A DNA stretch of 27,770 nt from Candidatus Helarchaeota archaeon (GTDB lineage Archaea; Asgardarchaeota; Lokiarchaeia; Helarchaeales; HEL-GB-A). The translations under genes and the position numbers were made by a program. The stretch lies in NCBI GenBank assembly GCA_016840125.1, contig JAEOSY010000658.1, forward strand, positions 1 to 27,770. Reading direction: 5' to 3'. This document shows positions 1 through 9,588 of the stretch, in pieces. A model generated the notes under the pieces. That model worked only from the letters and a program-made list of their open reading frames with translations. It did no database searches and had not been told where the DNA came from. Positions within the stretch are counted from its first letter, which is position 1. The number at the start of each line of letters is the position of its first letter.

Positions 1-1
1 C

Positions 2-2125
2 TTATGTACATATGGAAAGTGTGATCTAACAAAGGGGATGCATGGTGCTTGCGGGATAGATCTAACAGCTCAACAAGCCCGAATCGTAATGATCGCGTGT
101 GCTATTGGGTGTGCATGCCATGCAGCGCATGGTCGCCATTTAGTGCATCATTTGATCCACAAATTCGGAGCAAATACCCCCTTAAATATGGGGAGTGAAA
201 CGGCGGTTGAAGCCCCTTGCATAAGGACAGTTTGTGGGTTCAAACCGAAGACAATAAAGGACTTGGAAATTGCACTGGACTACGTGGAAGAGCAAATAAC
301 GCACCTTTTGGCTGCAGCTCATACGGGTCAAGAAGGAAATGCGCTGGATTTTGAGTCTAAGGCCCTACACGCTGGGATGTGTGATTTCGTTGGAATGGAA
401 GTCGCGGACATTGCTCAGATTGCAGGCTTTGGGTTTGCAACAGCAGATCCAGAAGCTAAACTCGTTGAAGTTGGGCTCGGCTCAATTGACAAAGAGAAAC
501 CCGTTATTCTGATGATAGGGCACAATGTTGCACCCGGTGTTGAAATTACCAATTATATGCGCAAAAGTGATACTTACGGGAAGGTTGAAGTATGTGCAAT
601 CTGTTGTACCGCGCTAGATCAAACGCGGTACGATTTCGGGTCAAAGATCGTAGGTTCCATGGGAATGCAACTGCGTTTCATCCGATCTGGTGTACCAGAT
701 GTGGTTATGGTCGATGAACAATGTGTACGCTGTGATTCCATTGAAGAAGCAAAGAAGATTAAGGCACCCTTTATAGCAACAAATGATAAAATATGTCAAG
801 GACTACCAGACCGCTCAGGAGACACGACAGATCAAATAGTTGATGATCTAGTAAGTGGTAAGGAACCCGCAGCTTTGATTTTGGATGCTGAAAAAGCAGG
901 TGAAGTTGCCATTCGAGTCGCAATGGCTGTCGCACCTAAGAGGAACAAGCTGAAGAACCTTGTTGACTACGAGGAGATACAAAGCGAAGCTGCTAAATGC
1001 AAGGCATGTGATGTTTGCGTGCGAAATTGTCCAAATAATCTACCAATTCCAGAAGCGTTAGCCGCCGCCGCACAAGGCGACTTGAGTCTATTGGAAGAAC
1101 TTTGGGAACCCTGCCTTGGATGTGGTAGGTGTGAATATAATTGTCCCCAAGATGTGAATCCACATTCACTCATTGCGGCAGCAGGTAGAGACCTATTTGC
1201 AAGTGATAAATTCATGGTGCGCAGTGGTAGAGGGCAAATCAGTGATACTGAAATTAGAAGTGTCGGTGCCCCTATTGTATTAGGTGAAATTCCAGGGATT
1301 GTTGCTATTGTAGGATGTGCAACTTATCCGAACGGTCCAAAAGAATTAGCAAAGTTAGCTGAGGAGTTCTTGAAGCGGAGATATATTGTTGTAGTATCTG
1401 GCTGTTCCGCCATGGATATTGCAAGAGTGAAAGATGAAGAGGGCTTATCGCTATATGAGAGATTCCCAGGTGAATTTGATGCTGGCGGTTTAGTAAACGT
1501 TGGTTCCTGTGTGTCCAACAGTCACATCATTGGCGCTGCAATCAAAGTTGCAAGTATCTTTGCACGGCGGAATATTCGGGGTAACTTTGAAGAAATCGCG
1601 GATTATATCCTGAACCGTGTAGGAGCTTGTGGGATCGCATGGGGTGCTATGAGCCAGAAGGCGGCCTCAATTGCAACAGGCTGCAATCGCTTTGGAGTGC
1701 CAGTTATTATCGGTCCACATGGTGCGAAATATCGACGCCAATACTTAGGAAGAAGCGATATTGATGAAAATTGGAACGTAATCGATACCCGAAGTGGGAA
1801 GGAAGTCTATGCAGGACCTTGTCCAGAGCATTTAATCTACGCAGGAGAAACACTTGAGGAATGCATCGTCGAAACGGCGAAATTATGCTTCCGTCCGAGT
1901 GATAACTTCAAAGGTCGTGCGGTAAAACTAACTCACTGGATTGATCTACATAAAAAATATTACGGTATAATTCCAGAAGATGTCGATAAATTCGTCAGAA
2001 TTGAAGCAGATATTCCACTGACCCTCAAAGCTGAACTCATGCCCATCCTTGAGAAAAAGGGATGGAAACCTAGAGAAATTCCTGATGCAACATTATTACC
2101 GAGGATGATTCGTAAAAAAAAATAA
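2..2125 (+). CDS. cdhA: CO dehydrogenase/acetyl-CoA synthase alpha subunit (5' partial)
   Basis: Catalytic CODH subunit of the archaeal ACDS complex; it interconverts CO2 and CO at the Ni-Fe-S C-cluster and feeds CO to acetyl-CoA synthase. The frame is open to the left edge: upstream of the first ATG (38) it reads LCTYGKCDLTKG, the conserved Cys-rich segment of the B/D-cluster region, so ATG 38 is not the start and about 90-100 N-terminal residues lie outside the window. Counting from ATG 38, two ferredoxin-like motifs (CKACDVCVRNCP near 320 and CLGCGRCEYNCP near 360) mark the extra Fe-S domain typical of archaeal CdhA. GSCVSNSH (about 489) and GACGIAWGAMSQ with the following GCNRFG (about 530-550) carry C-cluster region residues. 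First gene of a tightly packed operon; cdhB follows after 14 nt with an AAGGAGG ribosome site. Length and motifs show no damage. Confidence 0.97.
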   Translation, partial: LCTYGKCDLTKGMHGACGIDLTAQQARIVMIACAIGCACHAAHGRHLVHHLIHKFGANTPLNMGSETAVEAPCIRTVCGFKPKTIKDLEIALDYVEEQITHLLAAAHTGQEGNALDFESKALHAGMCDFVGMEVADIAQIAGFGFATADPEAKLVEVGLGSIDKEKPVILMIGHNVAPGVEITNYMRKSDTYGKVEVCAICCTALDQTRYDFGSKIVGSMGMQLRFIRSGVPDVVMVDEQCVRCDSIEEAKKIKAPFIATNDKICQGLPDRSGDTTDQIVDDLVSGKEPAALILDAEKAGEVAIRVAMAVAPKRNKLKNLVDYEEIQSEAAKCKACDVCVRNCPNNLPIPEALAAAAQGDLSLLEELWEPCLGCGRCEYNCPQDVNPHSLIAAAGRDLFASDKFMVRSGRGQISDTEIRSVGAPIVLGEIPGIVAIVGCATYPNGPKELAKLAEEFLKRRYIVVVSGCSAMDIARVKDEEGLSLYERFPGEFDAGGLVNVGSCVSNSHIIGAAIKVASIFARRNIRGNFEEIADYILNRVGACGIAWGAMSQKAASIATGCNRFGVPVIIGPHGAKYRRQYLGRSDIDENWNVIDTRSGKEVYAGPCPEHLIYAGETLEECIVETAKLCFRPSDNFKGRAVKLTHWIDLHKKYYGIIPEDVDKFVRIEADIPLTLKAELMPILEKKGWKPREIPDATLLPRMIRKKK

Positions 2126-2139
2126 GGAGGATGAAATGA

Positions 2140-2667
2140 ATGAGCACAAAACCATGGCAAACTTGGGCTATTAATCCCAAGCAAGGAGTAGCTTTAAAAG
2201 ATCCCGCGCAATTAGCAAAAATGATCAAGAAGGCACAACGACCCTTGATTGTAGTTGGCGGAATAGCGAACCAAGTAAAGGTTCATGACGGGAAAACTAT
2301 GCTCGATCTCTTGATTGAACTTGGACAGAAGATTCCCATCGTTGCAACGGCGGACATTTCCAAAGCCTTTATTGAGAAAGGTTTTACCCCTACAGCAATT
2401 TTGACAGCAGTGAATATCACCAATCGCCTATCTGATCCTGAATGGAAAGGATTAGATGGACAGGGACCTTATGATTTGGTGGTTTATACGGGGATGACGA
2501 TCTATTTGGAATTGCAAATGCTCAGCCGACTCAAACATTATACAGACTTGAAAACCATATCACTCGAACGATTTTTTATTCCAAACGCTAGTATTGGATT
2601 AGCAAACTTAAAAGTAGATAAATGGAAAGAAGGAATGAAAGCATTCATGGAGGAAATGAAAGCTTAA
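2140..2667 (+). CDS. cdhB: CO dehydrogenase/acetyl-CoA synthase epsilon subunit
   Basis: 175-residue epsilon subunit that pairs with CdhA in the alpha2-epsilon2 CODH component of ACDS. In the family it has a Rossmann-like fold and is proposed to bind a flavin or assist electron transfer. Seen here: the beta-alpha start RPLIVVGGIANQ at about residues 34-45, a second strand with IPIVATADISKAF, and the family's C-terminal LKHYTDLKTISLERFF. The length matches the usual 170 or so residues. Of three overlapping ATGs at 2131, 2136 and 2140, only 2140 leads to the long frame; AAGGAGG lies 9 nt upstream. It sits between cdhA and cdhC as in methanogen cdh operons. Confidence 0.94.
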   Translation: MSTKPWQTWAINPKQGVALKDPAQLAKMIKKAQRPLIVVGGIANQVKVHDGKTMLDLLIELGQKIPIVATADISKAFIEKGFTPTAILTAVNITNRLSDPEWKGLDGQGPYDLVVYTGMTIYLELQMLSRLKHYTDLKTISLERFFIPNASIGLANLKVDKWKEGMKAFMEEMKA

Positions 2668-2682
2668 AGGAGATTGGTGAAT

Positions 2683-4179
<1,497 letters not shown>

Positions 4180-4188
4180 GTTATCACC

Positions 4189-4308
4189 TTGGCAGAAAAA
4201 GAAGAATCAGATTTCCAACGAAAACTCAACCTCATCATCAACGCGAAAAATGATGTGGTTCTTAAAAACGTTACCATCGAATTCGATGAGCTAGAACTCA
4301 AATACTAA
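4189..4308 (+). CDS. 39-residue mini-protein resembling the CdhD N-terminus
   Basis: A short open frame fills the gap between cdhC and cdhD: TTG 4189 to TAA 4306-4308, with only a weak AGGT upstream, so translation may be coupled to cdhC. The product is charged (starting AEKEESDFQRKLNLI) and has VVLKNVTIEFDELELKY at its end. It aligns without gaps to the first 35 or so residues of CdhD: DFQRKL/EFRKKL, then VVLKNVTIEFDELEL against IVLKGVTLEAGEVEL. It also resembles the CdhC C-terminal IILKNAKIYAEEMIIK. No function is known to me; it may be a stand-alone copy of a docking element or the remnant of a duplication. Coding is supported by the conserved protein-level similarity and clean spacing, but the start codon is weak. 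Confidence 0.55.
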   Translation: MAEKEESDFQRKLNLIINAKNDVVLKNVTIEFDELELKY

Positions 4309-4318
4309 CTGAAGGTGC

Positions 4319-5572
4319 ATGATATTGGATGACGAGTTAATCTCGGAATTTCGGAAGAAGCTTGATAAGCTAATGACGAATGTCAGCGAGATTGTGCTAA
4401 AGGGTGTAACCCTTGAGGCAGGTGAAGTGGAGCTTGAACTCCCTGCGGGAGCAGGAGGCGCCATTCCACCTCAAGCATCTCAAATAATCCGCCCCCTCAT
4501 GCCTAGTCTACAACAAATCGCATGGAAACAAGTGAAGTTAGCCAACCCTGTTGAAACATATCCAGGACAGATTGTCGAGGTCCAATTCATTCGATCAAAT
4601 GGCAAAACCGTAAAAATCGGGGGCGAAAAAGTTCCCCCCTATTATCGTTTTGAAGGTGAGAATCCAAACCCACCAGTCGTAACAGCTGATGTGTTCGATA
4701 TTCCAGTTAATACCAAGCAAAGAGAAACGTTCCTGCGACTGGCCAAACCAGTAAAGGATCATCTGCTCAAGCCAGATGATGTGACTGAAGACATGGCAGC
4801 ATGGGCAAAAAAAACAGTTGAAGTTTTTGGAGCAGATATGATCACATGCCATTTCATTGGTACTGACCCAACTATTCCCCAGAAATTCGGCGGTAAAAAG
4901 GATCCGAAGTGGGCTGCGAAGAATCTCGAAGAAATCATGCAAGCGGTGGATGTTCCCATCGTAATCGGTGGATCGGGCAACCATGAAATGGATCCCAAGG
5001 TGTTTGAAGCGTGTGCAGAAGTGGCTGAAGCAGAGCGATTCATGCTAAGTTCGTTGGAACTGTCGACTGTTGAAAATATCGTTCCTATCGCTAAGAAATA
5101 CGATCACAACATCCTTGCTTGGACTCAATTGGAATTGAACGATCAGAAGAAATTAAACCAGACGGTCATAGAGATGGGGCTGGAAAAAGACCATATTGTG
5201 ATCGATCCAACGTGTGCAACTCTCGGTTATGGATTAGAGTATAGCTTCTCGATTTACGAACGAATTCGACTTGCAGGACTCAAGGGCGAGGAAGCACTCC
5301 AGTGTCCCATGAGTGGTGGAACTACGAACGCGTGGGGTGCACGGGAGGCGTTTAGCTCGGATAAGAAGCGTCCCGAATGGGGACCAAGAGTATACCGCGG
5401 TCCACTCTGGGAGATCATGACAGCGTATGTGCTGAGCATGTGTGGCTTAGATATTGCGATGATGCTTCACCCTGGTGCTCAAATGGGCTTCAAATCCATC
5501 GTCAAAGCACTGACCAGCAAGAAAGCCGAAACCGTGAATCCACTCGACTGGATCACCATGGAGGTTCCATAA
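4319..5572 (+). CDS. cdhD: Corrinoid/iron-sulfur protein delta subunit
   Basis: Small subunit (delta) of the corrinoid iron-sulfur protein, which with CdhE carries the methyl group between tetrahydropterin and acetyl-CoA synthase. The 417 residues match the family. After an N-terminal segment containing IVLKGVTLEAGEVELELP there is a TIM-barrel domain; recognisable stretches are ADMITCHFIGTDP (about 175), VPIVIGGSGNHEMDP (about 212), HIVIDPTCATLGYGLEYSF (about 290) and CPMSGGTTNAWGAREAF (about 326). ATG 4319 is 10 nt after the mini-gene's stop, with GAAGGTG immediately upstream; cdhE begins one base after the stop codon. Confidence 0.95.
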   Translation: MILDDELISEFRKKLDKLMTNVSEIVLKGVTLEAGEVELELPAGAGGAIPPQASQIIRPLMPSLQQIAWKQVKLANPVETYPGQIVEVQFIRSNGKTVKIGGEKVPPYYRFEGENPNPPVVTADVFDIPVNTKQRETFLRLAKPVKDHLLKPDDVTEDMAAWAKKTVEVFGADMITCHFIGTDPTIPQKFGGKKDPKWAAKNLEEIMQAVDVPIVIGGSGNHEMDPKVFEACAEVAEAERFMLSSLELSTVENIVPIAKKYDHNILAWTQLELNDQKKLNQTVIEMGLEKDHIVIDPTCATLGYGLEYSFSIYERIRLAGLKGEEALQCPMSGGTTNAWGAREAFSSDKKRPEWGPRVYRGPLWEIMTAYVLSMCGLDIAMMLHPGAQMGFKSIVKALTSKKAETVNPLDWITMEVP

Positions 5573-5573
5573 A

Positions 5574-7025
5574 ATGCCAACAACAAGCCCATTAAAAGTG
5601 ACACCCCTACTTCCAGGGACCAACTGTAAAGAGTGCGGGGAATCGACGTGCATGGCCTTTGCAGTCAAGCTCTTAGATCACGTCTATGAGATTGAAGATT
5701 GTAAGCCCCTGGTCACCGAGAAGAAGTATGCGAAGAAATTGAAAAAGTTAAAGGATTTAGTAACTCCACCCATCAAGACGGTCAAGATCGGAACTGGCGA
5801 TCGTATGATTACCATTGGTGGCGAGGAAGTCTTTTATCGCCATGAATTGACATTCTACAATCAAAGTGCAATAATTCTCGCGGCACCAGATAACAACGAC
5901 GCGGTACTAGAGGAACGTGCAAAATTCGTGAAGGATTGGAGTGTGTATCGAATTGGAGAAACCCTAACACTCCAAGGACTCGCAATTCGTTCAGTATCAA
6001 ACGATCCCGTGACATTTGCCAAAGCAGTGAAAAAGGCACTGAGTTTTAATATTCCACTTGTTTTATGTTCGACGAACCCAGCGGTATTAAAAGCAGGTGC
6101 AACCGCAGCGAAGGGGAAAAATCCACTTCTTTATGCGGCAACGAAGGAGAATTGGCAAGAGGTAGCCCAAATTGCCTTACGAAATGATTGTGGTGTTGTG
6201 GCATTTTCCATGGATCTCAATGAACTTATCAGCCTTGCAGCCTCGATGCAAGCCGCAGGACTAGAAAAGATCGTCTTAGACCCGGGATTAGAACCAAACG
6301 ATGGCGGTGTGGCTGATTCCCTCGATCGCCTCATGATACTTCGGAAAGCTGCAATCAGAAAGAATGACAAAAATGCCGGATGGCCAGTCGTCTCAGTGTT
6401 GGCCTCAGCGTATATTGGTAAGGGATCTAACATCAATGAAGCAGAACGCATTGAAGCCGCCTTTCGTGAAGGTGAATTAGGTGTTACCTTCATTGGAAGG
6501 GCTACTAATGCAGTAATCGTGCAGACTGCTGACCCATGGCTTTTATTAGGGCTCATGGTCTTACGTCAAGCAGTCTACTCAGATCCGCGGATACATCCAT
6601 CGGTGGATGCGAAGCTGTATGAAATTGGAACGCCGGACGAAAATTCACCCGTTTTCATAAGCACTAATTATACAATGACGTATTTTAGTGTTAAAGATGA
6701 TATAGAATCCTTGAAAATCAACGGGTATCTATTATTAGTCGATTCCGAGGGGATCTGCGTCGAATCGGCAGTCGCCGGCGGGCAGACCAAAGCGGAACAC
6801 ATCGCAGAGGCTATCAACGAAAGTGGTTTGAAAGATAAAGTCAAACACCGCGTAGTTATCATTCCAGGTTTAGCAGCACGCCTCTCTGGGGAGTTAGAGG
6901 GGTTAGCAAATTGGAAAGTGCTAGTTGGTCCTCGAGATTCCGGTGATATCGGTTCATTCTTGAAGACTAAATGGGATGGCAAATTAGACGATCTGATGCG
7001 AGAATGGAAAGAGATGCAAGATTAA
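5574..7025 (+). CDS. cdhE: Corrinoid/iron-sulfur protein gamma subunit
   Basis: Large (gamma) subunit of the corrinoid iron-sulfur protein. The N-terminal [4Fe-4S] motif NCKECGESTCMAF has cysteines at residues 18, 21, 26 and 43 (C-x2-C-x4-C-x16-C), the classic cluster that reductively activates the cobalamin. A TIM-barrel domain follows, and the C-terminal part (SGLKDKVKHRVVIIPGLAA, then WKVLVGPRDSGDIGSF) is the corrinoid-binding domain. Length 483 is normal. It is the last cdh gene on this strand; a T-rich tract follows directly. No cooC or mtr genes are in the operon. Confidence 0.96.
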   Translation: MPTTSPLKVTPLLPGTNCKECGESTCMAFAVKLLDHVYEIEDCKPLVTEKKYAKKLKKLKDLVTPPIKTVKIGTGDRMITIGGEEVFYRHELTFYNQSAIILAAPDNNDAVLEERAKFVKDWSVYRIGETLTLQGLAIRSVSNDPVTFAKAVKKALSFNIPLVLCSTNPAVLKAGATAAKGKNPLLYAATKENWQEVAQIALRNDCGVVAFSMDLNELISLAASMQAAGLEKIVLDPGLEPNDGGVADSLDRLMILRKAAIRKNDKNAGWPVVSVLASAYIGKGSNINEAERIEAAFREGELGVTFIGRATNAVIVQTADPWLLLGLMVLRQAVYSDPRIHPSVDAKLYEIGTPDENSPVFISTNYTMTYFSVKDDIESLKINGYLLLVDSEGICVESAVAGGQTKAEHIAEAINESGLKDKVKHRVVIIPGLAARLSGELEGLANWKVLVGPRDSGDIGSFLKTKWDGKLDDLMREWKEMQD

Positions 7026-7034
7026 TATCTCCAA

Positions 7035-7060
7035 TTTTTTATTTTTTTTAATTTTCTTTT
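7035..7060 (+). terminator. Oligo-T terminator after the cdh operon
   Basis: Runs of 6, 8, 4 and 4 T separated by single or double A/C immediately after the cdhE stop. Archaeal RNA polymerase terminates at such T tracts without a hairpin. No stem is visible. Confidence 0.6.
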
Positions 7061-7091
7061 AATCAATTATAACATAAAATAAGAGTTTAAA

Positions 7092-8078
7092 ATGACTATA
7101 ATTATTCATTTATTATCTGATTGTCGATGTAACTGTGAATTTTGTTATGCTAAGAAGATAACAGGCTACATGGGTTTAGATTTATTTGAGAATGTTTGTA
7201 AATTCTTTGCGCCACATCATACCCGAATCATTTTAAGTGGCGGGGAACCACTCTTACGCTCTGATTTAACTGAAATAATTCAAATTGCGAAAAATCATGG
7301 ACTTGCCGTGAATATCAGTACTAGCGCAAGCGTAACCAATGATGCTGTCTATAAAGCAGATGCTATTCAGATAAGTTTGGATTATTGTAGTGAAAAACAA
7401 GACAAACTTCGTGGGATTAAAGGATTACATCAAAAATGTTTGCAACTTGCATTAAAATGTATAGACAAGAAGATTCAGTGGTGGTTTCGCTCCAATATTT
7501 TAGAGGATAATTTTGGAGATATTGTATATTTAGGCACTTTTTTTCCGTTGTGGATAAATCAATTGAAGTTTCGGGGAACGAAACCGAATCCAAACGTGCA
7601 AAGAATTCTTGCCCGATTATATGATTTGTTTTTAAAACGGGAGAATGTGATTATTGCCGATCCACCTTTCTATTATTTGAGTGGAATGCATTATATGGTG
7701 AAAAATGGAAGTACTTGTAATGCAGGAGTGAGGTATTTTAGTATATTACCGGATGGTACCATTAATCCCTGCCAATTTATTCCATATGATCTCGGAAATA
7801 TTCAAGATTTTGCGAATTATGAAGTATTATTTAATAAAGCACAAAAATGGCGTAAATCCTACCCCTTAGGTGATGATGTCTGTCAAAAATGTGAAATTTT
7901 TGACTATTGTGGGGGAGGATGTTTCGCAAATAGCATTTCGTTGAATCAAAGCCGGATTTACGCTCAATCTTGCGTATTAAAAACGGAAGTGGATCAATTA
8001 TTTAAAGAATTACGCACAAAAGTGGACTTAGGGGATAATTTACGTCAGCAAATGGCAAAAAAATGGATGGGTTGTTAA
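7092..8078 (+). CDS. Radical SAM/SPASM domain protein
   Basis: 328-residue radical SAM enzyme. The SAM-binding cluster motif is CRCNCEFC (C11, C15, C18 as CxxxCxxC), followed by the GGEP motif in ILSGGEPLLRSDL. A C-terminal SPASM/twitch domain binds extra Fe-S clusters: CNAGVRYFSILPDGTINPC (from about 209), then CQKCEIFDYCGGGC and a final Cys. The family includes peptide-modifying enzymes (PqqE- and AhbC/D-like, anaerobic sulfatase maturases); the substrate cannot be read from sequence. No peptide substrate gene is evident nearby. It follows the cdh operon on the same strand but behind a T tract, and has an ATTATAACAT box about 24 nt before the ATG and no ribosome site, suggesting its own leaderless transcript. 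Maturation of a cdh-related or heme-type cofactor is possible but unproven. Confidence 0.88.
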   Translation: MTIIIHLLSDCRCNCEFCYAKKITGYMGLDLFENVCKFFAPHHTRIILSGGEPLLRSDLTEIIQIAKNHGLAVNISTSASVTNDAVYKADAIQISLDYCSEKQDKLRGIKGLHQKCLQLALKCIDKKIQWWFRSNILEDNFGDIVYLGTFFPLWINQLKFRGTKPNPNVQRILARLYDLFLKRENVIIADPPFYYLSGMHYMVKNGSTCNAGVRYFSILPDGTINPCQFIPYDLGNIQDFANYEVLFNKAQKWRKSYPLGDDVCQKCEIFDYCGGGCFANSISLNQSRIYAQSCVLKTEVDQLFKELRTKVDLGDNLRQQMAKKWMGC

Positions 8079-8079
8079 T

Positions 8080-8101
8080 TCCTTTTTTTTATACTTTTTT
8101 T
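8080..8101 (+). terminator. Oligo-T terminator after the radical SAM/SPASM gene
   Basis: T8 and T7 runs split by ATAC just after the TAA, overlapping the 3' end of the convergent ferredoxin gene. Confidence 0.5.
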
Positions 8102-8379
8102 ATTTCATTTCCTTTTATTTTATATTCCTCTAGCAGAATCGCACCTTGATGACATTCAGCAGCGCATTGAATACATTCACCCTCTCTTAACCACTGTTCG
8201 GCACATCTTTTTAAATTTACTAGTATTTTACCTACGCCCCACGTTAATGCTTTAGCAGGACACGCGTGAACGCAAGCTTTACATTTGTGACATATAGCCT
8301 TAATTTTTAATGTTGGTGCATAAAAGCTCTTCCATTGTATATCTTCTTCTGATTTTCTTTCCACTTCCAATTCAGTCAC
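8089..8379 (-). CDS. Ferredoxin-like 4Fe-4S protein with an atypical second motif
   Basis: 96-residue electron-transfer type protein. The first motif is canonical: CHKCKACVHACP (CxxCxxCxxxCP, from about residue 31). The second is not: a Cys in LKRCAEQWL is followed ten residues later by ECIQCAAECHQGAI, giving C-x9-C-x2-C-x3-C rather than CxxCxxCxxxCP, with no Pro. Two clusters could still be bound using the displaced Cys. GTG 8379 is the only plausible start before an in-frame stop; no clear ribosome site. It lies 28 nt after the truncated cytidylyltransferase gene and probably belongs to the same NifB-like transcript; the partner enzyme is unknown. Confidence 0.8.
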   Translation of the reverse strand: MTELEVERKSEEDIQWKSFYAPTLKIKAICHKCKACVHACPAKALTWGVGKILVNLKRCAEQWLREGECIQCAAECHQGAILLEEYKIKGNEIKKV

Positions 8380-8407
8380 GCTCTCAGTTTTTTGGAGCTC
8401 AATCTTT

Positions 8408-8638
8408 CTATTTCATAGCTTTAATCGCGACAAAGGCGCCTTTTCCATACCCTTCTTTAATTGGTTCATTATCCTTAATTTCTGTTAAATGCCCCTTAAT
8501 TTTGAGCACGGATTCATCACGTGCAACTACAACTACTAACTCTCCTTTTTCTCCGCCTAATTCTTTAGCCGTTTCTAGCATCTTAATATGACCATAATGA
8601 AGTAGATCAAATGTTCCAAAGGCTATAACGCGCATCAT
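8408..8638 (-). CDS. Truncated cytidylyltransferase (FAD synthase-like), possibly a pseudogene
   Basis: Residues 1-50 match the archaeal FAD synthase/glycerol-3-phosphate cytidylyltransferase family: [15 protein letters not shown] contains the nucleotide-binding HxGH motif, and [15 protein letters not shown] is the typical second strand. Family members are about 140-160 residues, but this frame ends at 76. The C-terminal ISSTK-type motif and the strand/helix pairs in between are absent; instead there is [20 protein letters not shown]. An in-frame internal deletion is the simplest reading, so activity is doubtful. Double ATG at 8638. It lies between the NifB-like and ferredoxin-like genes. Confidence 0.7.
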   Translation of the reverse strand: MMRVIAFGTFDLLHYGHIKMLETAKELGGEKGELVVVVARDESVLKIKGHLTEIKDNEPIKEGYGKGAFVAIKAMK

Positions 8639-8684
8639 TAATAATACATCTTATCAAATCTAATTTATCAATTTATATTTCCAT

Positions 8685-9488
8685 CTATTCTAGACCTGGA
8701 ATTGAACATGCATCTGCCCGGCATTGTTTGCAAAAGCGAAACATTCGTATAATAGTCTCAGATTGATCACGCACACTCCGAAGCAAATCACAAGTAGGCG
8801 CGGGAATATGGCTAAAATCGGAAAGTGGAATGAGTGGCATAATATTATGAATAAAGATGCCTATTTCTTTTATTCTTTTAGAAACCTCAAAAAGATGGAA
8901 ATCATTTATACCGGGTATCAACACGCTATTCACTTTAGTTACCATGCCTAACTTGACACACTCTTCTAAACCCACCAATTGGTTCTCGATTAGAATTTTC
9001 GCAGCTTTGAGACCTTGATATTTCGTATTATTATAATTGATCCATGAATAGATGTTTTTCCCGATTATTGGAGAAATTGCATTTATTGTAGCTGTAATAT
9101 ACTTAATACCCAAGTCAAAAAGGCGTTGTGCGTATTTTTTTAATAGGAGTCCATTTGAACAGCCACATAATTGGGCATCTGGGTATTTAGAATGAATTAA
9201 CTCAAGAGTTTGGAAAGTCTCCTCATTATATAATAATTCTCCGGGTCCTGCGATCCCTATAACAACTTCTTTTATTTTTTTACCTTCTAATAAAGAATCA
9301 ACGAGTTCTAAGGCTTTTTCTGGTGAGATAATTTCGTTTGACACACCAGGTCTCATTGCATGATATTTCACACCAATCTTTCTATCACAATATTTACATT
9401 TAATGTTGCATTTCAAGGCTACGGGAAGATGAATACGAAATACCCGAAAATGTGCATCATGATCGTAACATGGATGTGTAGATGCCAT
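8685..9488 (-). CDS. NifB-like radical SAM cofactor-maturation protein
   Basis: 267 residues with NifB similarity along the whole length. HPCYDHDAHFRVFRIHLPVA precedes the SAM cluster motif KCNIKCKYCDRK (CxxxCxxC). VVIGIAGPGELLYNEETF, ITATINAISPIIG, KVNSVLIPGINDFHL and IHNIMPLIPL are NifB landmarks, and FCKQCRADA is the C-terminal CxxCRADA motif. NifB fuses [4Fe-4S] units into the carbide-containing NifB-co. The N-terminal HPC and C-terminal CxxC (K1-cluster region) are kept. However, the D-C-x-x-E-S segment after CNRK in nitrogenase NifB is replaced by G-V-K-Y-H-A-M before RPGV, removing the Cys and Glu used at K2. No nifHDKEN genes are in the window. It leads a probable operon with the two genes at 8638-8089. 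Confidence 0.85.
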   Translation of the reverse strand: MASTHPCYDHDAHFRVFRIHLPVALKCNIKCKYCDRKIGVKYHAMRPGVSNEIISPEKALELVDSLLEGKKIKEVVIGIAGPGELLYNEETFQTLELIHSKYPDAQLCGCSNGLLLKKYAQRLFDLGIKYITATINAISPIIGKNIYSWINYNNTKYQGLKAAKILIENQLVGLEECVKLGMVTKVNSVLIPGINDFHLFEVSKRIKEIGIFIHNIMPLIPLSDFSHIPAPTCDLLRSVRDQSETIIRMFRFCKQCRADACSIPGLE

Positions 9489-9588
9489 ACTTTCATAATT
9501 AATACTAATAAGTAATCACCACTTTTTCCAAATATCGAAATTTTATCCATTTCATAAATTTACGGTTTAGTATTGGTTAGGACTGAAT

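Noticed and set aside
38..40. ATG 38 as the true cdhA start
   Set aside because: The frame is open to the window edge and encodes conserved Cys-rich CdhA residues upstream.
4595..4984. 129-residue minus-strand frame within cdhD
   Set aside because: It lies wholly inside a conserved, well-recognised gene and its product has no motif.
6131..6556. 141-residue minus-strand frame within cdhE
   Set aside because: Shadow of the corrinoid protein gene; Ser/Ala/Pro-rich translation typical of an antisense frame.
8685..9488. Part of a nitrogen-fixation operon
   Set aside because: No nifH, D, K, E or N in the window, and key K2 residues are absent.
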